Positions 34,293 through 41,518 of a stretch of 53,118 nucleotides of DNA are shown here, one piece after another. A program made the position numbers and the translations under genes. A model generated the notes under the pieces. The model worked only from the letters and a program-made list of their open reading frames with translations, was not told the DNA's origin and did not search any database. The stretch is from Flavobacterium bizetiae (GTDB lineage Bacteria > Bacteroidota > Bacteroidia > Flavobacteriales > Flavobacteriaceae): the NCBI RefSeq assembly GCF_902804475.1, contig NZ_CADCSU010000131.1, positions 1-53,118 of the forward strand, given 5' to 3'. Within the stretch, counting starts at the first letter, position 1; every line of letters starts with the position of its first letter.

Positions 34293-35315
34293 CTAAGATT
34301 CTAAGTTTAATTTGACATACTCTAAAATCGTAGCGTCAAAATTTTGCTGATGATTAATAAACGTACTTTTTATTGGTAAGTAATACAATTGCAAAGCCAG
34401 TTTAGAATCTTTTAAGCGTACATAATCTTTTTCTGTTGTAATGATTCTTTTATTTTGAGCCTTAGACTGAATCAATTCTAAATCGGCATCAGAGAAATTA
34501 TGATGATCCGGAAAAGTCAGACATTCATCTTTTTCATTTTTTAAGTAATCAAAAAACGGCGTTGGTTTTGCAATTCCTGCAATAAGCAATTTCGATTCTT
34601 CTTTAATTTCATTAACTGCAACTTTTTCATTTTCACCATAAATACAATCATCGTAATCTATAAAAGTAAAATAAATTTGTTGTGAGCAAGTAAGTTTCAA
34701 CTTCAAGCGAATTGCTGTTTGTTCTTTATCTGATAAATCTTTTGGACATTTCGTGATAATCACAATATTGGCTCTATTGGCTCCGCTTCTGCTTTCGCGC
34801 AAATTTCCGGTAGGCAGCATAAAATCATCTGCATATAAATCTCCGTAAGAACTCAATAAAATATAAAATCCTGCTTTTACTTTTCGGTGCTGATAGGCAT
34901 CATCCAACAAAACAACCTGCGGCTTTTGATTCTGCGAAAGCAATTGTATAATTCCGTTTGTTCTGTCTGCATCAACCGCAACCTGAATGTTTGGGAATTT
35001 TTGATAAAACTGAAAAGGCTCATCTCCCAAAATTTCAGCATTAGAACTAGAACTTGCCAAAACAAAACCTTCAGACTTTCGTTTATAACCGCGGCTTAAC
35101 GTAGCTACTTTATATCGATCCGATAACAATCGAATTAAATATTCGATTTGAGGAGTTTTTCCGGTTCCGCCCACGCTTAAATTTCCAACAGCAATAACAG
35201 GAATATCAAAAAATGTTGATTTCAGAATTCCTTTGTCAAAAAGAAAATTTCTGATTGAAGTAATGAATCCGTATAGAATAGCAAACGGAAAAAGTATTTT
35301 TCGAAGTAAGTTCAT
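34293..35315 (-). CDS. lpxK: Tetraacyldisaccharide 4'-kinase
   Basis: Phosphorylates the lipid A precursor at the 4' position, at the inner-membrane face. 340 residues. A hydrophobic N-terminal helix (ILFPFAILYGFITSIRNF) precedes the P-loop region PVIAVGNLSVGGTGKTPQIEYL. Other family landmarks are VATLSRGYKRKSEGFV, ILGDEPFQFYQKFP, VVLLDDAYQHRKV, LPTGNLRESRSGANRANIV and FPDHHNFSDADLE. Complete. The gene lies 4 bases downstream of the toxin gene of a TA pair, so it may share that operon's promoter. It converges on the histidine kinase gene. Confidence 0.95.
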   Translation of the reverse strand: MNLLRKILFPFAILYGFITSIRNFLFDKGILKSTFFDIPVIAVGNLSVGGTGKTPQIEYLIRLLSDRYKVATLSRGYKRKSEGFVLASSSSNAEILGDEPFQFYQKFPNIQVAVDADRTNGIIQLLSQNQKPQVVLLDDAYQHRKVKAGFYILLSSYGDLYADDFMLPTGNLRESRSGANRANIVIITKCPKDLSDKEQTAIRLKLKLTCSQQIYFTFIDYDDCIYGENEKVAVNEIKEESKLLIAGIAKPTPFFDYLKNEKDECLTFPDHHNFSDADLELIQSKAQNKRIITTEKDYVRLKDSKLALQLYYLPIKSTFINHQQNFDATILEYVKLNLES

Positions 35316-35319
35316 AAAG

Positions 35320-35601
35320 TTATTTATCAGAATAATGTCCCATTGCAGAAACTACAAAAACAGTTACAATTTCGTCTTCAACACGATAAATTAAGCGATC
35401 TTTTTGATTAATGCGTCGAGACCAAAATCCTGCATATTCATGTTTTAATGCTTCAGGACTGCCAAAACCTTCGTATGGATTTTCTGTAAGATCGATTAAA
35501 ATTTTAGCGATATTTTTTATCGAAATTTTATTTCCTGATTTTTTATGTTTTTCAATATCCAGATTTGCAATCTTAGTTACTTCAACCCTAAACTTCCCCA
35601 T
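35320..35601 (-). CDS. YoeB/Txe-type mRNA-cleaving toxin
   Basis: 93 residues. The RelE-like fold of the YoeB branch is seen in NPYEGFGSPEALKHEYAGFW and SRRINQKDRLIYRVEDEIV. The catalytic set known for YoeB (Glu, Arg and the C-terminal His-Tyr) is present as Glu in YEGFG, Arg in KDRLIY and GHY near the end; three residues (SDK) follow. YoeB toxins cut mRNA at the ribosomal A site. The start overlaps the end of the antitoxin gene by 25 bases. It sits directly before lpxK. Confidence 0.9.
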   Translation of the reverse strand: MGKFRVEVTKIANLDIEKHKKSGNKISIKNIAKILIDLTENPYEGFGSPEALKHEYAGFWSRRINQKDRLIYRVEDEIVTVFVVSAMGHYSDK

Positions 35602-35825
35602 ATATCATCTGGATTCAGCGTTGTAGTTTCGCCATTTTTAATATTCTCTTCTGCTTTTTTAACTTTTTCAATAAATTCAGAACTGTAAATACTTGCCTCT
35701 TCATTAACCTGTCCATATGTTGGTTCAACGATCTCAATACCTTCAACACCTTTAAAAAAAGCTTCAAACATCGCCATAAACGCTTTTCCTGTCTTCGTCT
35801 GCTCGTTAACTTTTATTGTAGTCAT
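35577..35825 (-). CDS. Antitoxin of the YoeB-type pair (DUF2683-like)
   Basis: 82 residues. The first gene of the pair, as usual. The N-terminus MTTIKVNEQTKTGKAFMAMF and FFKGVEGIEIVEP recall DUF2683-type antitoxins of Bacteroidota rather than the classic YefM. The acidic C-terminal half (EFIEKVKKAEENIKNGETTT, LNPDDIWGSLGL) is likely the disordered toxin-binding part. Reading frames overlap with the toxin gene by 25 bases. A TATATTTG box at 35845-35852 sits 20 bases upstream, and autoregulation there is expected but not shown. Confidence 0.85.
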   Translation of the reverse strand: MTTIKVNEQTKTGKAFMAMFEAFFKGVEGIEIVEPTYGQVNEEASIYSSEFIEKVKKAEENIKNGETTTLNPDDIWGSLGLK

Positions 35826-35844
35826 GACTTATGATTTAGAATTA

Positions 35845-35852
35845 CAAATATA
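35845..35852 (-). promoter_or_regulatory. -7 box for the toxin-antitoxin operon
   Basis: Reverse-strand TATATTTG fits TAnnTTTG, 20 bases before the antitoxin ATG. It could also drive lpxK. Confidence 0.5.
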
Positions 35853-35982
35853 CGAAAATCGTACAATTTAGTATCAGTAATTTATACCATCAGTATCACC
35901 TATTTATACTTGGTAACCACTTTTAACTAAAACATAGGGCTTTCAAAGTATAATATTTTTCGTTAATTTGTTTGATGAATTT

Positions 35983-36049
35983 ATTTCAGGTTTTAAGCTT
36001 CAGGTTCCTATATAAAACCTGAAACAAATAAAACCTGAAACCTGAAACA
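35983..36049. repeat. TTTCAGG/CCTGAAAC repeat cluster before the Nif3-like gene
   Basis: ATTTCAGGTTTTA (35983-35995) faces TAAAACCTGAAAC at 36013-36025 and again at 36029-36041, with a further CCTGAAAC to 36048. The cluster ends ten bases before the start codon. Similar words precede lepB (9702-9720). Confidence 0.7.
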
Positions 36050-36057
36050 AAAGAATA

Positions 36058-37152
36058 ATGAAAATCAAAGAAATATTAGCAGTTCTCGAAGAAATGGCAC
36101 CTTTGGCTTACGCCGAAGATTTTGACAATGTTGGCCTTTTAGTTGGCGATGCTGAAACCGAATGTACTGGAGTTTTGGTTTGTCATGATGCTTTAGAAAA
36201 CGTAATCGAAGAAGCTATTGCTAAAAACTGTAATCTGGTGGTTTGTTTTCACCCGATTTTATTCTCCGGAATTAAAAAAATTACAGGCAAAAATTATGTA
36301 GAACGTGCGATTCTAAAAGCTATTAAAAATGATATTGCGATTTATGCTGTGCATACAGCTCTGGACAATCATTCAGCTGGAGTGAATAAAATATTTTGCG
36401 ATGCTTTAGGTTTAACGAATACCAAAGTTTTAATTCCGAAACAGAGTTTTATCAAAAAATTAGTGACTTATACCACTCCGGATAATTCCGAGAAAGTTCG
36501 AAATGCACTTTTTGAAGCTGGTGCCGGAACTATTGGTAACTATGACAATTGCAGTTTTAATACCGAAGGTTTTTTTACCTTTAAAGGAAACGAAGACAGC
36601 AATCCTGTTATTGGAGAAAAAGGAAAACTACATACCGGAACTGAAATAAAAATTGAAGTTGTTTTCGAAAAACATTTACAATCTAAAATCCTCAAAGCGC
36701 TTTTTGCGAATCATATTTACGAAGAAGTAGCTTATGAAGTTTACGATTTACAAAACTCACATCAGAATATTGGTTTAGGAATGATTGGTGAATTTGAAAC
36801 TGAAATGGATGAAAAAGATTTTCTGTTTTTTGTAAAAGATAAAATGATCGCTGACGGAATTCGTCATTCGGCCTTTACAGGAAAAAAAATAAAGAAAGTT
36901 GCGGTTTTGGGCGGCTCTGGAAGTTTTGCCATAAAAAATGCCATCATGGCTGGAGTCGATGCTTTTTTGACCGCAGATTTAAAATACCACCAATTTTATG
37001 AAGCTGAAAATCGACTACTTTTAGCCGATATTGGTCATTTTGAGAGCGAACGCTATACAAAAAACTATATTGTTGATTATCTTCGAAAAAAAATCCTTAA
37101 TTTTGCCATCATTTTATCAGAAGAAAATACAAATCCAGTTAAGTACTTATAG
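36058..37152 (+). CDS. Nif3-like dinuclear metal-centre protein
   Basis: 364 residues, a common length for Bacteroidota and Gram-positive Nif3 proteins with a PII-like insert. N- and C-terminal Nif3 halves are visible: LAYAEDFDNVGLLVGD, FHPILFSGIKKITG with a metal-site His, IYAVHTALDNHSAGVN, and GSGSFAIKNAIMAGVDAFLTADLKYHQFYEAE in part with ADIGHFESERY near the end. The middle (about 130-245) is the inserted domain. The family (old name YqfO/YbgI, GTP cyclohydrolase 1 type 2-like) binds two metals; the true substrate is not known. The DUF164 gene follows after 3 bases, a pairing conserved in Bacteroidota. Confidence 0.92.
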   Translation: MKIKEILAVLEEMAPLAYAEDFDNVGLLVGDAETECTGVLVCHDALENVIEEAIAKNCNLVVCFHPILFSGIKKITGKNYVERAILKAIKNDIAIYAVHTALDNHSAGVNKIFCDALGLTNTKVLIPKQSFIKKLVTYTTPDNSEKVRNALFEAGAGTIGNYDNCSFNTEGFFTFKGNEDSNPVIGEKGKLHTGTEIKIEVVFEKHLQSKILKALFANHIYEEVAYEVYDLQNSHQNIGLGMIGEFETEMDEKDFLFFVKDKMIADGIRHSAFTGKKIKKVAVLGGSGSFAIKNAIMAGVDAFLTADLKYHQFYEAENRLLLADIGHFESERYTKNYIVDYLRKKILNFAIILSEENTNPVKYL

Positions 37153-37155
37153 AAT

Positions 37156-37935
37156 ATGGCGAATACGAAAGAATTAAGTGTTGAGGACAAGTTAAGAGCA
37201 ATATACGATTTACAGCTTATTGACTCTAGAATTGACGAAATCAGAAACGTGAGAGGTGAACTTCCTTTAGAAGTGGAAGACTTAGAAGATGAAGTTGCAG
37301 GTTTAAGCACGCGTTCAGAGAAACTGAAAAGTGAACTTGAGGTTATTGAAGATCTTATCAAAGCAAAGAAAAATGCAATTGATGAGCACAAAGAGGTTAT
37401 CAAAAAATACACAAAACAACAAGAATCAGTTCGCAATAACAGAGAATTTAATTCTTTGACTAAAGAGGTTGAATTTCAAGAATTAGAAATTCAATTGGCT
37501 GAAAAGCAAATCAAAGAAATGAAAGCTTCTATCGAGCATAAGAAAGAAGTTACTTCTAATCTAAAAGAAAAACTTGACGCTAAGAGTTCGCACTTAAAAC
37601 ATAAAAAATCTGAATTAGACGCTATCATGGCTGAAACTCAAAAAGAAGAAATCTTCTTGTCTGAGAAATCAGCTGAGTATTCTGCTCAGATCGAAGAAAG
37701 ATTATTAGCTGCTTACACTAGAATCAGAACTAGTGTTCGTAACGGTTTAGCTGTTGTATCTATCGAAAGAGGAGCATCTGCAGGATCATTCTTTACAATT
37801 CCGCCTCAAACGCAGGTAGAAATTGCTTCTAGAAAGAAAATCATTACTGATGAGCACTCTGGAAGAATTTTAGTTGACAGCGCATTAGCTGAAGAAGAAA
37901 AAGAAAAAATGGAACAATTGTTCTCTAAATTCTAA
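37156..37935 (+). CDS. DUF164-type coiled-coil protein with degenerate zinc ribbon
   Basis: 259 residues. Residues about 10-180 form a long charged helical hairpin or coiled coil (for example LETRSEKLKSE-like and EVEFQELEIQLAEKQIKEM runs). The C-terminus should be a C4 zinc ribbon, normally CxxC and CxxC around IPPQ. Here the same positions are Ser208, Ser211, Asp232 and Ser235: GASAGSFF, TIPPQTQVEIASRKKII, TDEHSGRILVDSAL. The fold around them is otherwise conserved. The protein cannot bind zinc in the usual way. It follows the Nif3-like gene at 3 bases and ends in a clean terminator. Confidence 0.87.
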   Translation: MANTKELSVEDKLRAIYDLQLIDSRIDEIRNVRGELPLEVEDLEDEVAGLSTRSEKLKSELEVIEDLIKAKKNAIDEHKEVIKKYTKQQESVRNNREFNSLTKEVEFQELEIQLAEKQIKEMKASIEHKKEVTSNLKEKLDAKSSHLKHKKSELDAIMAETQKEEIFLSEKSAEYSAQIEERLLAAYTRIRTSVRNGLAVVSIERGASAGSFFTIPPQTQVEIASRKKIITDEHSGRILVDSALAEEEKEKMEQLFSKF

Positions 37936-37941
37936 ATACGA

Positions 37942-37968
37942 GTCCCGATTTTATCGGGACTTTTTTTT
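37942..37968 (+). terminator. Terminator of the Nif3-DUF164 unit
   Basis: GTCCCGAT (37942-37949) pairs with ATCGGGAC (37953-37960) around TTT, followed by eight T. Same GTCCCGA word as in other short palindromes here. Confidence 0.9.
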
Positions 37969-37981
37969 ATCATTATTTTTC

Positions 37982-38062
37982 TGCCACAGATTAAAAGGAT
38001 TAAACAGATTAAATTATTCTTACGCTGAAATAAAATCTTTTTAATCCTTTTAATCTGTGGCA
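37982..38062. repeat. Inverted repeat of the GCCACAGATT family
   Basis: A perfect 21-base inverted repeat (37982-38002 with 38042-38062; core GCCACAGATTAAAAGGAT) with a 39-base loop. It is the clearest copy of the family also seen at 21590-21659. Confidence 0.85.
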
Positions 38063-38095
38063 AAACATTTTTTACCTTTAGAAAAAATTTAAGTT

Positions 38096-38968
38096 TTGGG
38101 AATTAAAAAAGGAATTCGTTTCATTACATTAAAATCGGTTGGATCATATATTAACCTCTTAAGCTATGTTCGCCCGCAAAAAGCTATTGAACTTTCTTAT
38201 GCCCTTTTTAGTCAACCCAGAGTTGGTCGATTTCCAAAAGAAGGTTTACCCAAAATATTAAAAAATACAGAAACCGAAACGTTTCATCATAACGAACACC
38301 ATTTTCAGACGTATATCTGGAAAGGGAATGAAACCAAAATTCTTCTCGTTCATGGTTGGGAAAGCAATGCTTCACGCTGGAAAAAAACGTTACCACATCT
38401 TCAAAAATCCGGAAGTACTATTATTGCTATTGATGCTCCGGCTCACGGACAAAGCAGTGGTAAGGAATTTAATATTCCGCTTTATGCTGAATTCATCAAC
38501 AAAGCGGTAGAAAAATACCAACCGACTATTATTATTGGCCATTCGATTGGTGGCGCAGCTTGCGTTTATCATCAATATTTATTCCCGAATACGAGTATTA
38601 ATAAAATGGTGATTCTTGGAGCTCCATCAGATTTAAAAACTTTGATAGACAATTATATTGCGATGTTGAGTTTGAACACCAAAATGTTTTCACTTCTTGA
38701 AACTAAATTCATCAATCGTTTCAATTTTAAAATTAGCGATTTCTCCGGACAAAAATTTGCCTCACAATTTAATGTTGCCGGCTTTATCGCTCACGATACT
38801 TCCGATAAAATTGTTGCTTTTGAAGAAGGTAAAAAAATTGCCAGTAACTGGAAAAATAGTCAGTTTATCGAAACCAAAGGTTTAGGCCACGGAATGCATG
38901 ATGATGAATTGTATGAGAAGGTAATTGAGTTTTTGTTTTCTGAAGGTTCTGAGACGCTAAGTAGCTAA
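38096..38968 (+). CDS. Alpha/beta hydrolase
   Basis: 290 residues if the TTG at 38096 is the start; no nearby ATG precedes the domain. Landmarks of the fold are ILLVHGWESNASRWKKTLPH (oxyanion region), IIAIDAPAHGQSSG, the nucleophile elbow IIIGHSIGGAACVYH (GHSIG) and a late GLGHGMHDDELYEKV with the catalytic histidine. The acid is probably in the FIAHDTSDKIVAFEEG segment. It is a soluble esterase- or lipase-like enzyme; the substrate is unknown. It lies between two repeat-rich gaps. Confidence 0.86.
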   Translation: MGIKKGIRFITLKSVGSYINLLSYVRPQKAIELSYALFSQPRVGRFPKEGLPKILKNTETETFHHNEHHFQTYIWKGNETKILLVHGWESNASRWKKTLPHLQKSGSTIIAIDAPAHGQSSGKEFNIPLYAEFINKAVEKYQPTIIIGHSIGGAACVYHQYLFPNTSINKMVILGAPSDLKTLIDNYIAMLSLNTKMFSLLETKFINRFNFKISDFSGQKFASQFNVAGFIAHDTSDKIVAFEEGKKIASNWKNSQFIETKGLGHGMHDDELYEKVIEFLFSEGSETLSS

Positions 38969-39010
38969 GGTACTAAGGCACTACGTTTTTTTCTTAAAAA
39001 CGGTAGTATT

Positions 39011-39108
39011 GTCATTTCGACGAAGGAGAAATCTTCGCAAGTAACTCCGTAACGAAAACCCAATCTTTGTCGAGCTTCTCACGAAGATTTCTCCTTCGTC
39101 GAAATGAC
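39011..39108. repeat. 98-base palindromic element, copy B
   Basis: A perfect 27-base inverted repeat (39011-39037 with 39082-39108, outer word GTCATTTCGACGAAGGAGAA) encloses a 44-base loop (AACTCCGTAAC...CAATCTTTGTCGAGCT). The loop matches copy A at 19911 closely, while the arms differ at many positions on both sides together. It lies between converging genes. Confidence 0.92.
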
Positions 39109-39162
39109 AAGATTGCGTGAAATCTATTAATCTGAAATCTAAAATCTGCAATCTAAAATTAC

Positions 39163-39843
39163 CTAAACAACAATCTTAAAATTCTTCAAGAACTCCTTTT
39201 CACCTTTTCCTGTTATTATAATTGCTCTTGAATCTTTTGTTCTTCTGATCCAGTCTTGCTCCAGCATTTTATTCAACAACAGAGTTCCTACTGATCCTGC
39301 GATATGATTTCGTCTTTCACTCCAATCGAGACACGGTTTTAAGAATATTCTTTTTTGCTTTTGGGCTTCTTCTAAATTAATTCCAAAATCTGAAAACCAT
39401 TTTTCTCCTTCGGGACTAATTTCGAAAATGTTATTCTTTTCGATTATTATTTTTTGATTTATTAAACTATCGGCTAAAGCCACTCCTATTTTACCCGCCA
39501 GATGATCATAACAAGTTCGGCAATATTTTATTGGGAGATAATTTTCTGTTTTCTTTTTTGATGAAATCTCCGGCTTCGGAATAAGGTTTGCCATTGCTTC
39601 AACAACGTAAGCCACTTCTTTACTAGAAAATCTATAATATTTATGTCGGCCTTGTTTTTCGACAGTCAGTAAATTTGCTTCAAGAAGTTTACCCAAATGC
39701 ATGCTCATATTTTGCGGCGATGTATTTACAGCAACTGAAAGTTCTGTGGCTGTAAAAGCTCTTCCGTCTAACAATGTCCACATAATGGCTGCACGCGTGG
39801 CGTCTCCAATTAATCCTGCCGCTTTTATAAATTGATCTTCCAT
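39163..39843 (-). CDS. ArsR-type winged-helix regulator
   Basis: 226 residues. The N-terminal winged helix is seen in DATRAAIMWTLLDGRAFTAT and ELSVAVNTSPQNMSMHLGKL, then the wing EKQGRHKYYRFSSKEVAYVV. A long C-terminal part (about 110 residues) has CRTCYDHLAGKIGVALADSL and a second winged-helix-like stretch, typical of the larger ArsR-like proteins fused to a helical regulatory domain. Only two cysteines in CRTC could bind metal or sense redox. It is divergent from a monooxygenase gene, and a 16-base palindrome lies in the shared gap at 39887-39902. Confidence 0.87.
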   Translation of the reverse strand: MEDQFIKAAGLIGDATRAAIMWTLLDGRAFTATELSVAVNTSPQNMSMHLGKLLEANLLTVEKQGRHKYYRFSSKEVAYVVEAMANLIPKPEISSKKKTENYLPIKYCRTCYDHLAGKIGVALADSLINQKIIIEKNNIFEISPEGEKWFSDFGINLEEAQKQKRIFLKPCLDWSERRNHIAGSVGTLLLNKMLEQDWIRRTKDSRAIIITGKGEKEFLKNFKIVV

Positions 39844-39886
39844 TTTAAGTTTTCATAGTTAAATACAGAATGAAGTATTCTCTTGT

Positions 39887-39902
39887 AAAGTTAAATAACT
39901 TT
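39887..39902. promoter_or_regulatory. Palindromic operator candidate between ArsR-type and monooxygenase genes
   Basis: AAAGTTAAATAACTTT is a perfect 16-base palindrome. It overlaps a TAACTTTG -7 box on the plus strand (39896-39903), and on the minus strand lies 44 bases upstream of the regulator's ATG. This fits autorepression and repression of the divergent gene. Confidence 0.5.
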
Positions 39903-40078
39903 GCTAAAAACAATTTAGATGAGCCCTGCTTTATTTCTTCAGCCGACTGAAGTTTTATGTTTTTTATTTCATGAATATAAAACAATCACGCTTTTAGAAA
40001 ATAATATAAAATACGAACCCTTGATTAATACCAGATTACCAAAACATATCTGGATTTCGATAAAATAAAAAACAAAAT

Positions 40079-40423
40079 ATGATAGCTGTAATTTTTGAAG
40101 TGATTCCTAACGAAGGGAAAAAAGAAGAATATCTGAACATCGCTGCAAGCCTTCGACCAGAATTAGACCATATCGACGGATTTATTTCAATAGAACGTTT
40201 TCAGAGTTTTAGCGATGCTGATAAAGTTTTATCGCTGTCTTTCTGGAGAGATGAAGAAAGTATTCAGCAATGGCGAAATCTAGAAATGCACCGTCATGCT
40301 CAGGCAAAAGGAAGAAATGAAGTTTTTAAAGATTATCTTTTAAGGATTGCAACAGTAGTTCGTGATTACGGAATGTTTGAACGAAAAGAAACACCTGAGG
40401 ATAGTTCGTCATATCATGAGTAG
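40079..40423 (+). CDS. Antibiotic biosynthesis monooxygenase (ABM)-like protein
   Basis: 114 residues, one ferredoxin-like ABM domain: MIAVIFEVIPNEGKKEEYL, HIDGFISIERFQSF, KVLSLSFWRDEESIQQWRN, then HRHAQAKGRNEVFKDYLLRI with the usual histidine. Members are quinol or heme-related monooxygenases or simply stress proteins. Divergent from the ArsR-type regulator, with an operator-like palindrome between, so it may be that regulator's target. The leader is long (about 175 bases from the -7 box) and contains a small hairpin CTTCAGCCGACTGAAG. Confidence 0.88.
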   Translation: MIAVIFEVIPNEGKKEEYLNIAASLRPELDHIDGFISIERFQSFSDADKVLSLSFWRDEESIQQWRNLEMHRHAQAKGRNEVFKDYLLRIATVVRDYGMFERKETPEDSSSYHE

Positions 40424-40573
40424 AGGTTCAAAGTGATAGAGGCTCAGAGGGACAAAGGTTTTTTTTAAGGTTCTGAGGCTCTAAGGTTCTGAGCTGCTAA
40501 GTTTTTTTAGACAAACAACTTATATAATCTAAAGATCTAATAATCTAAAATTCTAAGAAGTCTAAATTTTACC

Positions 40574-40581
40574 TACTTTTG
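40574..40581 (+). promoter_or_regulatory. -7 box just before rluF, possible leaderless start
   Basis: TACTTTTG ends only 4 bases before the ATG at 40586. In Bacteroidota the transcript begins about 4-7 bases after this box, so the mRNA would begin at or near the start codon. Confidence 0.5.
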
Positions 40582-40585
40582 CAGT

Positions 40586-41437
40586 ATGGAAGAGAATTTA
40601 AAACGTCTTAATAAATTTATAGGTGAAACAGGTTATTGTTCTCGCCGTGAAGCTGATAAACTTATTGAAGAAGGACGCGTAACAATAAATGGTGTTGTGC
40701 CTGAAATGGGAACTAAAGTTTCGCCAAATGACGAAGTGCGTATTGACGGAAAACTGATCGTTGAAAAACACGAGAAATTGGTTTATCTGGCTTTTAACAA
40801 ACCGGTTGGAATTGAATGTACAACGAATCTTGAGGTTCGTAATAATATTGTAGATTATATTAATTACCCTAAACGTATTTTCCCTATTGGAAGATTGGAT
40901 AAGGCGAGTGAAGGATTAATTTTTATGACGAATGACGGTGATATCGTAAACAAGATTTTGCGCGCCAGAAACAATCACGAAAAAGAATACACGGTTACGG
41001 TAAATAAACCTATCACAGAACGTTTTATACAACGTATGGGAAATGGTATTCCGATTCTGGATACTGTGACCAAAAAATGTAAAGTGGAGCAAATTAGTCA
41101 GTTTACTTTTAAAATCATTTTAACGCAGGGTTTAAACCGCCAAATTCGTAGAATGACCGAATACCTGGGTTATGATGTAACGGCGCTTAAACGTATCAGA
41201 ATCATCAATATTTCGCTTGATGTTCCGGTGGGTCGTTATCGTGATTTGACTGATGATGAAATTAAAGAATTAAATCTGTTAATTGAACCTTCTAGCAAAA
41301 CCGAAGAAGCAAGTTTACCAAAACCTGAAGCTACAAGACGAAGAACTGATTTTTTATCTAAAGATGATGTACCTAAACGACGAACAAACTTTATATCAAA
41401 GGATGATCCGAGATTTAAGAAAAAAGGAGATTATTAA
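40586..41437 (+). CDS. rluF: 23S rRNA pseudouridine synthase, RluF-like
   Basis: 283 residues. An N-terminal S4 RNA-binding domain (LNKFIGETGYCSRREADKLI, then VTINGVVPEMGTKVSPND) precedes the RsuA/RluB/E/F catalytic core. The active site is IGRLDKASEGLIFMTNDGD with the catalytic Asp, and NHEKEYTVTVNKPI and GLNRQIRRMTEYLGYDV follow. The phrase NKPVGIECTTN points to the RluF branch (U2604), but RluB/E cannot be excluded without a tree. The C-terminal tail is basic with two copies of a DF/FI-SKDD motif (RRRTDFLSKDDVP, RRTNFISKDDPR). Confidence 0.9.
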   Translation: MEENLKRLNKFIGETGYCSRREADKLIEEGRVTINGVVPEMGTKVSPNDEVRIDGKLIVEKHEKLVYLAFNKPVGIECTTNLEVRNNIVDYINYPKRIFPIGRLDKASEGLIFMTNDGDIVNKILRARNNHEKEYTVTVNKPITERFIQRMGNGIPILDTVTKKCKVEQISQFTFKIILTQGLNRQIRRMTEYLGYDVTALKRIRIINISLDVPVGRYRDLTDDEIKELNLLIEPSSKTEEASLPKPEATRRRTDFLSKDDVPKRRTNFISKDDPRFKKKGDY

Positions 41438-41450
41438 ACTGATCTTATAA

Positions 41451-41490
41451 AAAAAATCCCCTTTCGCTGAAACGAAAGGGGATTTTTCTT
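41451..41490. terminator. Bidirectional terminator between rluF and corA
   Basis: AAAAATCCCCTTTCG pairs with CGAAAGGGGATTTTT around a 6-base loop, with A- and T-runs at both ends. Confidence 0.9.
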
Positions 41491-41518
41491 TTATACAATG
41501 TTTTAAAAAATCATTTTA

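Noticed and set aside
39919..40068. Small reading frame (49 codons) between the ArsR-type and monooxygenase genes
   Set aside because: It starts well with ATG but has no recognised motif and contains a CTTCAG...CTGAAG hairpin; probably leader DNA. Conservation would be needed to accept it.
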